Shown here piece after piece: positions 1 to 10,861 of a stretch of 64,000 nt of DNA. Within the stretch, counting starts at the first letter, position 1, and each line of letters starts with the position of its first letter. The position numbers and the translations under genes were made by a program. The notes under the pieces are model-generated. The model saw only the letters and a list, made by a program, of their open reading frames with translations. It searched no databases and was not told the origin of the DNA. The stretch is from Athripsodes cinereus (Eukaryota > Arthropoda > Insecta > Trichoptera > Leptoceridae), in the NCBI GenBank assembly GCA_947579605.1, contig OX388312.1, positions 18,871,313 through 18,935,312 of the forward strand, given 5' to 3'.

Positions 1-1
1 A

Positions 2-1430
2 AGCACCAGGTATTGACCTAATTCCATCAGAGCTGCTTAAATGCGCAGGAAGCGGCATGCTTGACACTTTTTATAAGCTTGTCTCCAAAATATATAACAC
101 AGGAGAGATACCTGAGGACTTCGCCAAATGTCTGATACGAGCGCTACCTAAGAAAACAGGTACGACAAAGTGCGAACAACACAGAACATTAAGCATGATA
201 TCACATGCTTCTAAGATACTCACCTTCTAAGACACTCACATTATAATGAAAAGGGCGGAAAGTAAAATCAACGAAACACTTTCAGAAGATCAATTTGGAT
301 TCCGCAAAGAGACAGGTACAAGAGATGCAATTCTGAGTCTAAGACTTGTTCTTGAAAAGAGAATAACAGTGAATAGAAACACGTATGTAGCATTCATCGA
401 TCTAGAAAAAGCATTCGATAAAGTAGAATGGGAACAATTTTTTAAGACTCTAAACCAGATAGGAATGAGCTATAAGGACAGAAGAGCAATCTGGAGCCTA
501 TACAAGAATGAAATGGCTGTAATTAAAAGCGGAGAGAGCTGCGCAGAAGTGAGGGTAGAAAAAGGTATAAGACAGGGATGCTCAATGTCGCCAGCACTCT
601 TTAACTGCTATATACAGCGAGCTATTGATGAACTCAGAGAAGAAATGAAGAACTGGACAGGAGTAAAAATAAATGGGAAAAAGGTCGACATGATTAGATA
701 AGCTGACGACATAGCACTGCTCGCAGACTCCGAGATGGAGCTGAACGAAGCCTTAGGAAAAATGGAAAGTGTACTGTTGTCAAAGTACAACATGAAAATA
801 AATAAAGATAAAACAAAATGTATGGTCGTTGGAAGGGAGGAAGCGACTGCGAACATTGCCATAAATGGAGTGAGCATCAAACAAGTAAGAGAATTTGTGT
901 ACTTGGGTAGCAGAATAAACCAGGACGGACTCTCCAAATCAGAAATTGTGAGCAGAATAAACCAGGCACGAATTGCCTTTAACAAAAAATCCAAAATATT
1001 AGAATCCCCTAATATTGATCTAAACGTGAGGAAGAATCTCACTAAAGCCTTTGTGTGGAGCATTTTGCTATATGGGTGCGAGACGTGGACCATCAGCAAG
1101 AGGGAAAGCGGACGGTTAGCGGCATTTGAAATGTGGTGTTATAGACGCATGCTGAAGATTCATTGGTCGGAACACGTCGAAAACGAAGAAGTGTTTACCA
1201 GGGTTGGCGAAAAAAGGCAACTCCTCAAAAGAATCTGCCAACAACGAGCTAATTGGATTGGCCACAACATCAGGCACCCAGGACTGCTCATCGCAATTGC
1301 AGAGGGCAGGACCGAAGGCACAAATGGCAGAGGTCGACCGAGAGACGCCTATATGGACCAACTGAAGAGGGACATGAGCTGTGGCTCATATATGGAGTTG
1401 AAGAGACTGGGTGAGAATAGGGAGGAATAA
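2..1430 (+). pseudogene. 5'-truncated LINE reverse transcriptase, RTE-like, inactivated
   Basis: Non-LTR retrotransposon ORF2 fragment. Reading starts in the thumb-proximal RT region (APGIDLIPSELLK), then shifts frame at a 16-bp tandem duplication (209-240). From 246 it runs through QFGFRKETGTRDA, the A motif FIDLEKAFDKVEW and IRQGCSMSPALF (B motif). An in-frame TAA at 699-701 stands exactly where the aromatic residue of the F/YADD catalytic box belongs (MIR-stop-ADDIALLAD). The same frame then continues without further stops to 1430, through VYLGSRINQDG and ILLYGCETWT, the usual C-terminal LINE region. The endonuclease half lies beyond the window or is missing. Clade assignment is by general resemblance only. 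It cannot make active RT. Confidence 0.85.
209..240 (+). repeat. 16-bp tandem duplication causing a frameshift
   Basis: The stretch at 209-224 is repeated at 225-240 with two differences (TTCTAAGATACTCACC / TTCTAAGACACTCACA). Sixteen is not a multiple of three, so the LINE reading frame moves from frame 2 to frame 3. Removing one copy restores a continuous reading through HASKILTHIIMKRAE. Confidence 0.8.
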
Positions 1431-1599
1431 GTCAAAACTCGTTGCAGACCAATCCAATGGATTTTAACTCATTATATATATATATATATATATGAAAGAC
1501 TGTATGATCTAATTTTCATTCGAAATGCATGTGCAACATGCATTCCATTAATGAAAGATCATGTAATTTTACGCATTTATATATATATATATATATATA

Positions 1600-1835
1600 A
1601 TTACAGTGAGATCAATATTTTCAACGATTCGGAGTACACTGTGAGGAGATGTGCTGTGAGCAGGTTTATACAAGGGTACATGCTTTCCGTTGAGAATCCC
1701 CTGTAGTTACTACTGTCATGTTTTTGTATTCATTGTCACTTATGTGTTGATTGTGTTTGTTTCAAGTTTGTTTTTGTAAGTTATTGTACTTTAAAGGCTA
1801 TTTAGCCGTATATTATGTTAATAAATAAATAAATA
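1600..1835 (+). repeat. 5'-truncated LINE 3' end with terminal hairpin tail
   Basis: A short C-terminal coding remnant (TVRRCAVSRFIQGYML, then stop TAG) is followed by a 3' UTR. The UTR ends in GGCTATTTAGCCGTATAT and AATAAATAAATAAAT. The small GGC...GCCGT hairpin plus A-rich tail recurs at four other LINE ends in this window. Two (TA)n tracts (about 1477-1492 and 1579-1600) flank it. Confidence 0.55.
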
Positions 1836-1839
1836 TATA

Positions 1840-1990
1840 TATATATGTGATTGTATATTCTTTACGGATACGTCGCGTTGAAGTTTTTGTTCGCGAGCTT
1901 TCGGAATCATTGGAGATTCCATCATCAGGCAATGAGTGTACGTCTTCGGACATATGCTTCATTAAAACTTTGTCTAGTAAGAAAAAAATA
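1840..1990 (-). repeat. Penelope-type terminal fragment with hammerhead-like core
   Basis: Read on the minus strand, 1928-1899 gives CTGATGA, one T, a perfect 6-bp stem (GGAATC/GATTCC with 6-nt loop), then GAAA. This is the order of a hammerhead ribozyme core (CUGANGA, stem II, GAA). The same layout occurs at the end of the Penelope-like element at 6176-6149. Penelope-like elements are known to carry hammerhead motifs in their terminal repeats. Assignment of this fragment to a PLE is by that similarity only; no PLE coding sequence adjoins it. Confidence 0.4.
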
Positions 1991-2929
1991 TAATACTTCA
2001 TGCAAATCCAACGTCAATTGAGTAAAATCATTAGGAAATGAAATGTTTACAAGTTTCAAGTGAAAGTTTTTTTTGATATGTGTAACAATAGATCTGCTAC
2101 TAGATATTAAAACAATGATAATCTGTCCACTATTAATTAAAAAGAAAACAACATTGTGACAGCAGTTAGGGAATAATAATAAATAAAACACGTTTGATAG
2201 ATTAATACATTAAATATTATTCTTATATTAAAATATGTATTACAGATTTCTACAACATTGATCTTATTGGTCAAACATACATAAGATTTAATTAAGTGAG
2301 TTAGCAGTCAGTGGTTTGAGGCGTCAATATCATATTTGATTTTCAGAAAAATGTTAGGTATGTTGATTCAAAATCTTGAGCAAGAATCAGGATCTGAAAC
2401 AAAAAAAATCAAAGCAGAACTAAGTTGTATCTATACAATAGTATTCTCAACAAATATACAGCAATATTTTTTTTTACGCAACGCTTTAGGGTCATTCTGT
2501 GTCAATTCAACACAATTTTGGGAGATTTTCAGAATTATTTTCAGAAGCCCTGTATCTCCTGATCCCATTGAGATCCCATAATAGAATTTTGGTATATGTA
2601 TAAATACATTACAAACTATTTTTGACAATTCTTTGGAATTTTTAAAATTGTCACTTTTTGAAAAAATTAATTTTTAAAATTAATTTTTTTTTTAAACCGT
2701 GACCCCTATCCTGTGGCACACCAGATTAAAGCCCCATTCAACAGCTTTAAAACGAGACCTTTCCCAGGTTTATATCATCACTGGTTGCTAGTCTATAGGC
2801 ATCCAAAGATGCCAAGACATGAGATTTTTTCATAAAAATTGTGATTTTTAAAAATTAATAACTTCAAAAATAATTGTGCTACATAACTGAAATTTGGTAT
2901 TTTTTCATAAGTCAATGATATTTTTTTTT
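1991..2929. other. AT-rich intergenic DNA, nothing identified
   Basis: No credible gene. Short open frames here have no recognisable motifs. The stretch 2690-2830 is less AT-rich than its surroundings and could be an unrecognised repeat. Confidence 0.4.
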
Positions 2930-3074
2930 ATAAAAGATATATCTGGGTTTTGTTATAAACCCAAATACAACCTTATACACCTTTTACAGTAAGCTAAAAG
3001 CTTGTGTCGTGAAAGGGGAATTTGCCGGCACCTGGGATCGAACCACGGACCCCCTGTTCACGAGGCCGAGACTC
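2930..3074 (-). repeat. tRNA-derived SINE, copy 1
   Basis: Minus-strand copy of a SINE family present at least five times here. Read on minus it has a box-B-like GTTCGATCCC, then CACGACACAAGCTTTTAGCT, and ends with a hairpin (TGGGTTTATAACAAAACCCA) and an A-rich tail. The tRNA-like head is truncated near 3074. Confidence 0.75.
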
Positions 3075-3731
3075 ATATATTGCTGTATAAAAATTATCAT
3101 GAAAATCTGAGACATCAAGTCTGAATCAGTGTGATGATTTGACACGGAATAACCCTTTATATAATCTGTGAGATCCAAACAGGATTTTGAAAAATCAAGA
3201 AAGAAAGAAAGAAGGTACAATATGTGAAATAAGAACAAAAAAATCTTATTTATTAATTCTAAACCTAATTATGATTATGTATTCAACGTTGTTTTATATT
3301 ATGATTCATTCAATATAGAGGTGTATAGATTTGTTAAAATGTATGCATTAAAATACAAAATGGCATAAGCATTTCATTGAAAATAATTGATATATTATAT
3401 AATCACTTAAATATATTTCTTGGATGAAAAATTATCGATCGATGTTAAACATTGACGCTCGATTTCCATGCCTATGACATTATGACAAAAGTTAGAAACG
3501 TCAAAACACATATTGAAAATGAGTTTTTACTCCTAAAATCGAATGATATTGTTATGAAATATACACATAACGTTAAAGCTATTGCATATTTATTATTTAT
3601 GGTTGATTATATTACTAAAATATAATAAATAAGACGTATAAACACAAAAATGTTTCATACTCTCAAGTCGAAGGATTCATCTGATTTATTCTACAAATAA
3701 ACTCTTTAGCAGAACGAAAATGAACAAGTTT

Positions 3732-3876
3732 TCATTTTTATTATTTATTATTTATTTTATTCTTTACTGTACATTGTTTACAATAAAACAAATTAACATA
3801 GAAAATATCATTTATACAATTCAATGCACAGAGGGTGAGTTTATCGCTAAAATGCGATGTCTTCCAACTAACCCGG
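3732..3876 (-). repeat. LINE 3' UTR fragment with ATCGC/GCGAT hairpin
   Basis: Read on minus it contains GTTAGTTGGAAGACATCGC, the perfect hairpin ATCGC-ATTTTA-GCGAT, and an AATAAA-rich tail. The same sequence occurs on plus at 43389-43790 (about 0.4 kb including an insertion), and the tail alone at 25795-25860 and 26240-26292. The layout resembles RTE-type 3' UTRs of Lepidoptera as I know them. The 77-codon open frame at 3720 is a by-product of this repeat. Confidence 0.5.
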
Positions 3877-4665
3877 TACTTTTAAACTCGTGTACACAAA
3901 AATTGTTGAGAAAACAGCACTTTCACTTGAAAACAAATACGAAAACACATTGACATAAACGAATCGCAACACGCCATGCTCACTTTCAGACAATATTTAG
4001 CAAATGACGTACTGTAGCTAACTTCTCATTGATCTGCTTAAGGGGATAAGGGGACCGAAATTTGCCTCACTATAGAACAAAAGAATCCAATAGCCTTAGC
4101 GTATCTACCTACTTAGTTGATCTTTGGTATAGATACTTTTTTTTCGATGAAATATAATGACATTTTTACATTTTGCTTTAAAAAGCTATCAAAGTGTTAA
4201 GGAACTATGTCAAATTTGTATGGGGCGCAGAATGAAGGGTACTTTTAAAATTCAAATTTAATAGTTATAAAGTGATGAAAAATTAATATCTTCCGATAAT
4301 AACATCAAAAAATATACGCAACTTAAGATTAAATCATAAGTTTTTCGCAATGATATTCGTACATTTTTTAAATGTAATATGAAAGTGAGGAACCATTGTT
4401 ATTTTTACAATAAGCAACGATTTTGGATTTTGCCGATACCTAAATGGTTTAAATCTTTTTATGAGTCCAAATCAGCTGTTTCTATGACATGTGGTACTTA
4501 TGGCTATATATACTGCGTATATCAAAATTATTTCGAAAATTTCGATTTATCGGGGTTTTCGCTAATTCCAAATCAGGTTTTCGAGCTCCCTTGGATTTCA
4601 AAATATCGAGGTTTTACTGTTTAATAACATTTATTCACTTATCATATTAATGCTGTATATTTCAG
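3877..4665. other. Intergenic or intronic DNA upstream of first visible DCAF8 exon
   Basis: No exon is recognisable. The N-terminal exon(s) of the DCAF8 gene should lie here or further upstream, but the poorly conserved N-terminal part of that protein cannot be picked out by eye. Confidence 0.35.
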
Positions 4666-5795
4666 AATTAAATAATCGTGAGAAAGGGAGAGGAATAGGT
4701 TATGGAAGGGCTGCCAAAACTGATGTACTATTCGAACAAAGATTTTATGGTTCTTTGCATAGTGTACAAAGATTAGAATTAATGTCTAAATTAGATAAAC
4801 ATAAAGGATGTGTCAATACTGTCAACTTTCATCCGGAAGGTTTGTTACAAATTCATTTGAAGAGAATTTATAATATTGTTTTTATTGTAATTATGCATCA
4901 GTTATATTATTACATAAATATAATATCTAATAAAATGAAATGTTTTAGGAAAGTTGTTGGCTTCGGGATCTGATGATCTAAATGTTATTTTGTGGGATTG
5001 GGCAATCAACCGTCCTATACAAGTCATTAAATCTGGACATAAAACTAATATATTTCAAAGTAAATTTTTACATTTAAACTGGGCCAGTCAACTCAACATT
5101 GTCACATGTGCTAGAGACGGACAGGTAACAGAAGATACTCATTTTTGTTGATTGTTATATTTTGTGTGAGTGCATGTCTTTAACACAAAATCACTTTGAA
5201 GATGAGTGGGGGTGTCTATAAACTAAAACTTTATTTTAAATACAAACGGTGTCATGCTATATCGGTAATGGTATCATGTATTTAAGGATATAAAATATAA
5301 TCCATTTTCAATGTAAATTAATATGCCACCTTCTAGGGCAGACACCAATAAAACTCTATTATGTCAATTTGCCCAAAAGTCAATGTAAATGTGGTGTTGT
5401 CTCCCTCTTGACATCCCAAATATAAAATAAATAATTAGAAAATAGAGCATGGCAGGTACATGTGAAACTATTATTGTAGAAGATAATATTTAAATTAAAT
5501 CAAACACTGTTTAATTCCACTATGAGAAATTCCACTATTTAATTTAAATATTATCTTTTATAATGTATTTCCACAAAGTTACACTGGAAAATATAGAATA
5601 TTTATTATTGTAGGTTCGTTTACTTCAAGTTCCTCCAAGTGGTGGTAACAGTACTGCTTATAGAAGACGTCTCGCACAACACTCAAAGCCTGCACATAGA
5701 CTTCATGTGAGTGCAGCTGAACCACATGTCATCATATCATCAGGAGAAGATGGACAAGTTATATTGGCTGACGTCAGACAGGAATCTGCCACTAA
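4666..5795 (+). CDS. DCAF8: DCAF8-like WD40 protein, three consecutive exons
   Basis: Three exons with clean AG/GT borders: 4666-4839, 4949-5124 and 5614-5795. They join in frame as ...[34 protein letters not shown], then SGHKTNIFQSKF...CARDGQ, then VRLLQVPP...ISSGEDGQVILADVR. This matches the first WD repeats of DCAF8 (WDR42A), including the GC(V)NT, [9 protein letters not shown]..WDW and CARDGQV signatures of that family. DCAF8 is a WD40 substrate receptor of the CUL4-DDB1 ubiquitin ligase. The exon ending at 5795 leaves two bases over (phase 2), whereas the next visible exon at 10862 starts at phase 0, so at least one exon between them is not visible. N-terminal exons upstream of 4666 are also not identified. 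Confidence 0.85.
5481..5556. repeat. 20-bp perfect inverted repeat in DCAF8 intron
   Basis: Arms 5481-5500 and 5537-5556 are exact reverse complements (AGATAATATTTAAATTAAAT). The loop carries CACTGTTTAATTCCACTATG, nearly identical to part of the Penelope-like terminal repeat at 6104-6128, so it may be a scrap of a related element. Confidence 0.5.
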
Positions 5796-6026
5796 GTAAA
5801 TTTATTTTAATGAACATATTAGTCATTATATAATATATATAGTAATAATGTTGAAGATATTCGGATGGGTGACATACCTTGTCGCTGAATCAAAGTTATT
5901 GAATATCCATCCATGTATGATGTTTTACCAATACCTAACAATACGCCTCTGGTATGCAGAGAATACATCAAAGCACATACCTACATTTTTATTATGTATT
6001 ATTATTATGTACACTTATTAATATTT

Positions 6027-6135
6027 ATAATTCAAGAGTTTTTGTGTTTACGCTGTGGAAATCCATTTTTAATTTTAATAAATAAAATATAAAAATATAT
6101 TATTGAACACTGTTTAATCTCCACTATGTTAGGTT
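6027..6135 (-). repeat. Penelope-like element terminal direct repeat, 3' copy
   Basis: 109 bp that match 8675-8783 with one visible difference (A/G in ATTGAACACTG). The pair flanks the PLE coding region in direct orientation, as expected of PLE pseudo-LTRs. In this downstream copy the sequence still contains the start of the element's ORF (MDFHSVNTKTLEL), as tandem or partly tandem PLE insertions do. Confidence 0.8.
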
Positions 6136-6139
6136 GAAT

Positions 6140-6178
6140 ACCGAACGTTTTCGCCTATACTTGTAGGCATCTTCAGGG
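6140..6178 (-). ncRNA. Hammerhead-ribozyme-like core in PLE terminus
   Basis: Minus strand 6176-6149 reads CTGAAGA, one T, stem GCCTA-CAAGTA-TAGGC, then GAAA, followed by ACGTTCGGTATT. This fits the CUGANGA / stem II / GAA order of a hammerhead core, except for the extra T before stem II. Hammerhead motifs in PLE terminal repeats are established. I could not find a convincing stem I, so activity is uncertain. Confidence 0.45.
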
Positions 6179-6211
6179 AAACTGAAATCTACAAATTGTG
6201 AGTGTTGTTGT

Positions 6212-7084
6212 TCATGTGGTGAGAAGGGTGCAGGTAGTGGAAGGGGTAGTGAGAGGGGTTATGGTAGGTATAGAGGCGGGATGGTTGGCAAGAGAAGGAT
6301 ATACTAACAAAGGAGATGAGGGTGGGATCTGTATATTTACAATGTTATTCTTATTCCTATAAATCTCTAATGTTTCCAAGGCGTTTAGTCTACCCGCCCC
6401 ACACACAGAATGTAATACCTTTGTACCGTTTATGTCAAATGTATGGTCATATTCGATACAATGGTCCGCAATTTCTGAATATGTAGACATTCCCCTAAAC
6501 GCCCTGTTATGTTCAGCAAATCTAGTACGTACTGTACGAGATGTCTGTCCTATGTATTTTGCATCACAATCGTTACATCCAATACAATACACACCACTAC
6601 CATCCATTCGATCTATCTTGTCTTTATGATTAAATAATAATTTGTTTATATTATTATTGGTATAAAATGCACTTTTGAATGATTGTTTAACAATTTTATT
6701 AAGTTCGTTTGTAAATCTACCAGTGTATAAAATTCTTTTAAATGGTTTAATAGTTGATCTTGACATTACCGGATAAATGTATTTTCTAAACATATTTAAT
6801 TTTTGTTTTTTATTTATAATTTCATCTACAATACTAGTTTCATACCCATTGTTATGTGCTATTTGTAAAATAGTATTATATTCTTTATCAAACTCTCCCT
6901 TATCCAAGGGTATATTTAATAATCTGTGTATCATAGATTGAAATGCTGCCATTTTATGTGGTAATGGATGACAAGATGATGAGTGGATGACAGTGTCGGT
7001 AAAACTTGGTTTTCTATACACGCCAAATTTAAACTTACAATCAACTATACTTATATTTAAGTCTAAGAAACTTATCTTTTTCAA
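6212..7084 (-). pseudogene. Penelope-like element, C-terminal part with GIY-YIG endonuclease
   Basis: Second reading block of the PLE polyprotein. It begins with ISFLDLNI...FGVYRKPSFTDTVIHSSSCHP, the RT thumb region typical of PLEs. It continues to a GIY-YIG nuclease: SGVYCIGCNDCDAKYIGQTS, RTVRTRFAEHNRAF, with the GVY, YIG, R and H positions all present, and a cysteine pair before YIG as in PLE linkers. It overlaps the upstream RT block (7041-8714) in a different frame: the frame changes within 7041-7084, close to a GAAAAAG run, so a small indel probably breaks the original single ORF. No stop otherwise interrupts either block, so the copy is fairly young. No ATG opens this block; it is a continuation. 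Confidence 0.85.
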
Positions 7085-8714
7085 CTTCTACTGTGAATTG
7101 CAAATTTTTATTTATTGAGTTTATATAATTCAAAAACATATTTAACTGTCTATTGCTCCCTGTCCATACACAAAAAATATCATCTACATACCTAAAGTAT
7201 TTGAAAATACAGTTCAACAATGGATTATTAGATGTAAACAAAATTTCTTCAAATTGATCCATATAAATTTCACTAAGGAGAGGACTTAATTTATTGCCCA
7301 TTGCTAAAGAATCTAACATTTTATAAAATTGATTATCGAATTTGAAATAATTTTGTTCCATACATAGTTTAGTTAAGTCAATTAATTTCTTAATTATATC
7401 AGGATTTACATTTTTACTTATAAGTTTATTTTCAAGAATAACAATAACTTCAGACACTGGTACATTAGTAAACAAGTTTTTTACATCAAACGACACTAAT
7501 ATTGAGTTTTTTGGTACAATGACATTATTTAATTTCTCAGTAAGGTCGATGGAGTTCTTAATTCCATATTTGGATTGAAATTGTGTATATTTTACTATTT
7601 CTGTATTAAGGAATTGGGCTATTTTCACAGCTGGTGCATTTAAGTACGATACCACTGGTCTTGCGGGGTGATCTTCTTTATGTAATTTGATTAAGCCATA
7701 AAGTCTCGGAGCAGATGGATTTCTTATGGATAATTTCTTCTTATCAACACTTGAGTAATTGTTTTTATTTAAATATTGTGTTATCTTCGTTTGAAACTTC
7801 TTGGTAGGATCAGATGGTAAAGAAACACATTTGTCACTAATTACAGCGGCATTCAGTTTTTCAATATACAATGATTTATCAATAGCAACAATACTATTAC
7901 CTTTATCAGCTTTAGTAATAATTACATTATTATCACCAACTTTCTTTTTGATGTTCTTCATTGTTCTCTGTAGGCTATTGTGTGAGTTGGAAATACCAAT
8001 ATTATTGGGTTTATTCAAGAAGTCTGCACACTTATGTTTAAGGGATGATTTATTATTATTATTTTTATCACTATTAATTGCTGTTTCTAGATCCACTCTC
8101 AATATGTCCATATTATTGACACTGTTTTGTTGAATGTTGAATTTAGGTCCCATTTCTAATAGATTTATTTCTTTATCATTGAAATTGATATTTGAAAGAT
8201 TCACAAATCTTTCATAAAAAGATATTTTATCCAACTTTTCACTATGTTTCGAATTAATATTTTTATTGTTTAGGTTATTTGATGTTTGTAAATTATATAG
8301 TTTTTTATCTAATTTTTGTTTTTTAAGTAATCCAATTTCTGTCACTTTTTCGTACACTAAATCGTCAATTAATTGCCATTCTACTGGATGTAATTGTCTT
8401 ACTAATTCCATGTGCAACACTTTGATATAAGATCTAAGAATATCTTTTTTTATGTATGCTGATTTAATTTCGTTTTTAATTAACTTTATTTTAGTATCGT
8501 TAATGATTTTGATAGCACTGACACTTTTATGATTTGATTTACAATTGATATATTTTGGTATTAATTTACGTTTAAGGCAACACTGATTAAAATATATTTT
8601 TAACGAACACATTCTCACTTTTAATTTCAGTTTTTTATAACAACACACTTGTTTAGCTAGACTAGCGTTAATTAATAATTCAAGAGTTTTTGTGTTTACG
8701 CTGTGGAAATCCAT
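7041..8714 (-). pseudogene. Penelope-like element, reverse transcriptase part
   Basis: 557-codon block starting at an ATG (MDFHSVNTKTLEL) that lies inside the 5' terminal repeat. RT motifs in order: VIITKADKGNSIVAID, RLYGLIKLHK, RPVVSYLNAP, the A motif LVSFDVKNLFTNVP, SLAMGNKLSPLLSEIYM (B) and FRYVDDIFCVW (C, YVDD). The motif set is diagnostic of Penelope-like elements, which prime at exposed 3' ends and are related to telomerase. The protein ends early at FLRLKYKYS-stop through a frameshift; thumb and GIY-YIG parts follow in another frame. The element sits antisense in a DCAF8 intron. The B motif has NK where most PLEs have S/P-type residues (MGxPLSP), which may reduce activity. Confidence 0.88.
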
Positions 8715-8783
8715 TTTTAATTTTAATAAATAAAATATAAAAATATATTATTGAGCACTGTTTAATCTCCACTATGTTAGGTT
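8675..8783 (-). repeat. Penelope-like element terminal direct repeat, 5' copy
   Basis: Matches 6027-6135 over 109 bp with one visible mismatch. The copy runs straight into the N gap at 8784, so its outer end is not known. The start codon of the RT ORF lies inside it. Confidence 0.8.
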
Positions 8784-8983
8784 NNNNNNNNNNNNNNNNN
8801 NNNNNNNNNNNNNNNNNNNNNNNNNNNNNNNNNNNNNNNNNNNNNNNNNNNNNNNNNNNNNNNNNNNNNNNNNNNNNNNNNNNNNNNNNNNNNNNNNNNN
8901 NNNNNNNNNNNNNNNNNNNNNNNNNNNNNNNNNNNNNNNNNNNNNNNNNNNNNNNNNNNNNNNNNNNNNNNNNNNNNNNNNNN
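8784..8983. other. Assembly gap (200 N)
   Basis: Exactly 200 Ns, which suggests a placeholder of unknown true size. It starts inside the 5' terminal repeat of the PLE. It is the obvious hiding place for the rest of that repeat and for the missing DCAF8 exon(s). Confidence 0.95.
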
Positions 8984-9473
8984 GTTGTGAGTATATAATA
9001 ATAATTCCATCTAGATTCAATTACTTTCCCATAATTTGTAATACAATCAAATTTAGCTTTAGAATTACTACGCATTAACTGTTTAATAATTATAAATACA
9101 TTTGTAAAATGTCAAATTTTGATTAAAAACCTATTAATTTTTTAAATTTTGATATTTAAAAATGATAATTAGTGTGCTAAATATATATATCATTAAAGGT
9201 CACATAGTATTTTCTACGCAGTTGTCATTTGTTTCTTGGGCAAAGATTAAACACCGTAACAAATGTTGAGTCAAACCTTGTAGTGATTGGTTTGGTTGTG
9301 TGTAGTGTCATTATTAACTTTGTTTTAAAGTTTAACAAAATGTATAGAGTATCTGCATGATAAAACACAACAAAATAATAACAAAAATGACAGACAGCTG
9401 ACAGTTGCGAATAATTTATACATAGTAACACTATGCTTTTCTTTGAAAAAAATGTACCATCTCAGATAGCATG

Positions 9474-10138
9474 TGTTAGGGTACTTAGGCCCGAAATTAC
9501 AATCTGTAGCTTATCATGAAGCTATGGTAAGGAAGCTTAAAAGTTAAGTCAAGCTTACCGCTTACACGAGAATTTCAATAAATATTCGACTGCGGCTAGA
9601 CCAAGCCGCCGCAGATATGGTTAAGTTGGTAACCCTACTTGTTGTTTTATCGTGGTTTTGTCTATGCATTAACCTCACGTCTGTCATGTTAACGGGGATG
9701 CCATTTTTCATGTTGTTGTTTTGGTTTCGTGCATGCTCTTGGATTCTGACTTTGATGAAGCAAACAGTGTATAGCAGTCAAATAATCGAAACAGGGTCGG
9801 TAACAAAAAAATCCATATAGAAGTGCGAATGAAACAACCTCAGCAACAACATACAAAAAGCGTAATGATGGCGCGACCATATGACATGAATGTCACTTTT
9901 TCCTTATTGTAACTTGTGGCGCCTCCTTGTGATAAAGAAACTAACTGAGTTTAAGTGAGTTTAACGATGCTGAGGACACTTCCGGGTATTCCTTAACTTA
10001 ACGAGTAGATTAAGCCGCAAATTTGTGTTAAGGAGACATTGTAATTCGCGTAATTTTGGTAAGTGAAGCTTTATGTGCTCCGTGAGGTTAAGGAGGATCT
10101 TAAGCCTTCATTGTAGTTTTGGGCCTTAACCGCCCTAC
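9474..10138. mobile_element. Non-autonomous DNA element with imperfect terminal inverted repeats
   Basis: Left end TAGGGTACTTAGGCCCGAAA and right end (reverse complement) TAGGGCGGTTAAGGCCCAAA, both followed by A(T/C)TACAAT, form a roughly 28-bp imperfect TIR. The interior shows further loose inverted similarity with TTAAG-rich motifs. No coding sequence. It lies in the DCAF8 intron between the gap and exon 10862. Confidence 0.4.
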
Positions 10139-10431
10139 CTGCAGGTAAATTTCCAAGAAGTGGGTTAAAAATAATCACCTTTTTTTCATCAATCCCTACT
10201 ATGTCGTATACAGTAAGTAGGTAAGTACCTATAAGTCGTTAACAAGACCAAACAGACTAAATAAAGAAGTAGGTACGTAACAGGTAGATACAAGACACTG
10301 CGCGAGTCCCGCTCGGGTTGTAGTTTTGTAAACGAATTATTTTTTGTATGGACGAGCGTGTCTCGTTCTATCGCGCTACGGTGCGTCTTGTAGACCTGAG
10401 ACACGCTCGTTCATGTAGGTAGGGCGGTTAA
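10125..10431. repeat. Overlapping inverted-repeat element in DCAF8 intron
   Basis: TTAACCGCCCTACCT at 10125-10139 is the exact reverse complement of 10417-10431. Inside, GACGAGCGTGTCTCG (about 10351) and GAGACACGCTCGTTC (about 10398) form a second inverted pair. The first arm overlaps the right end of the preceding TIR element. Confidence 0.45.
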
Positions 10432-10861
10432 TCTCTTTTTCACACATAGTTAGAAGCACACAGCTAGAAAGAGATACCACCTTAAACTTTTCTTTCACGT
10501 GGTACGCTTTATTATTTTATAGAAATATATATCTTATTAACTTGGACGGAAAGCATATTTTGGCTTTCCGTTAGTGTTTGAAGGATTGAATAATAAATTA
10601 TGGTTAATTTGGTATTTTTTTGGATTATTTTTGTTCCGTTATGTTGCCTATCAAAATCTACCAATAATTTTGAATGTCGTCATCCATCAACGATCTATTG
10701 CTGATTTTTTCAAAACCACCACAGAGAAATATCCGAAATATATACCTATATTGTGTATTTAGAAGTACCTCAATGTGTAATTAAGCATGATATAAAATAA
10801 TCAAAGTCATCTCATCTAAAAGTATGCCATATTTGCCCCAGCTAACTATATTTTTTTGCAG

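Noticed and set aside
608..1099. 163-codon minus-strand open frame
   Set aside because: Shadow of the LINE RT on the opposite strand; no motif of its own.
3720..3953. 77-codon frame with a hydrophobic N-terminus resembling a signal peptide
   Set aside because: It lies in a LINE 3' UTR repeat that recurs at 43389-43790; the hydrophobic start comes from the TTTATT tail.
8680..9075. Open frames running through the N gap
   Set aside because: They consist mainly of undefined residues; no claim can be made across Ns.
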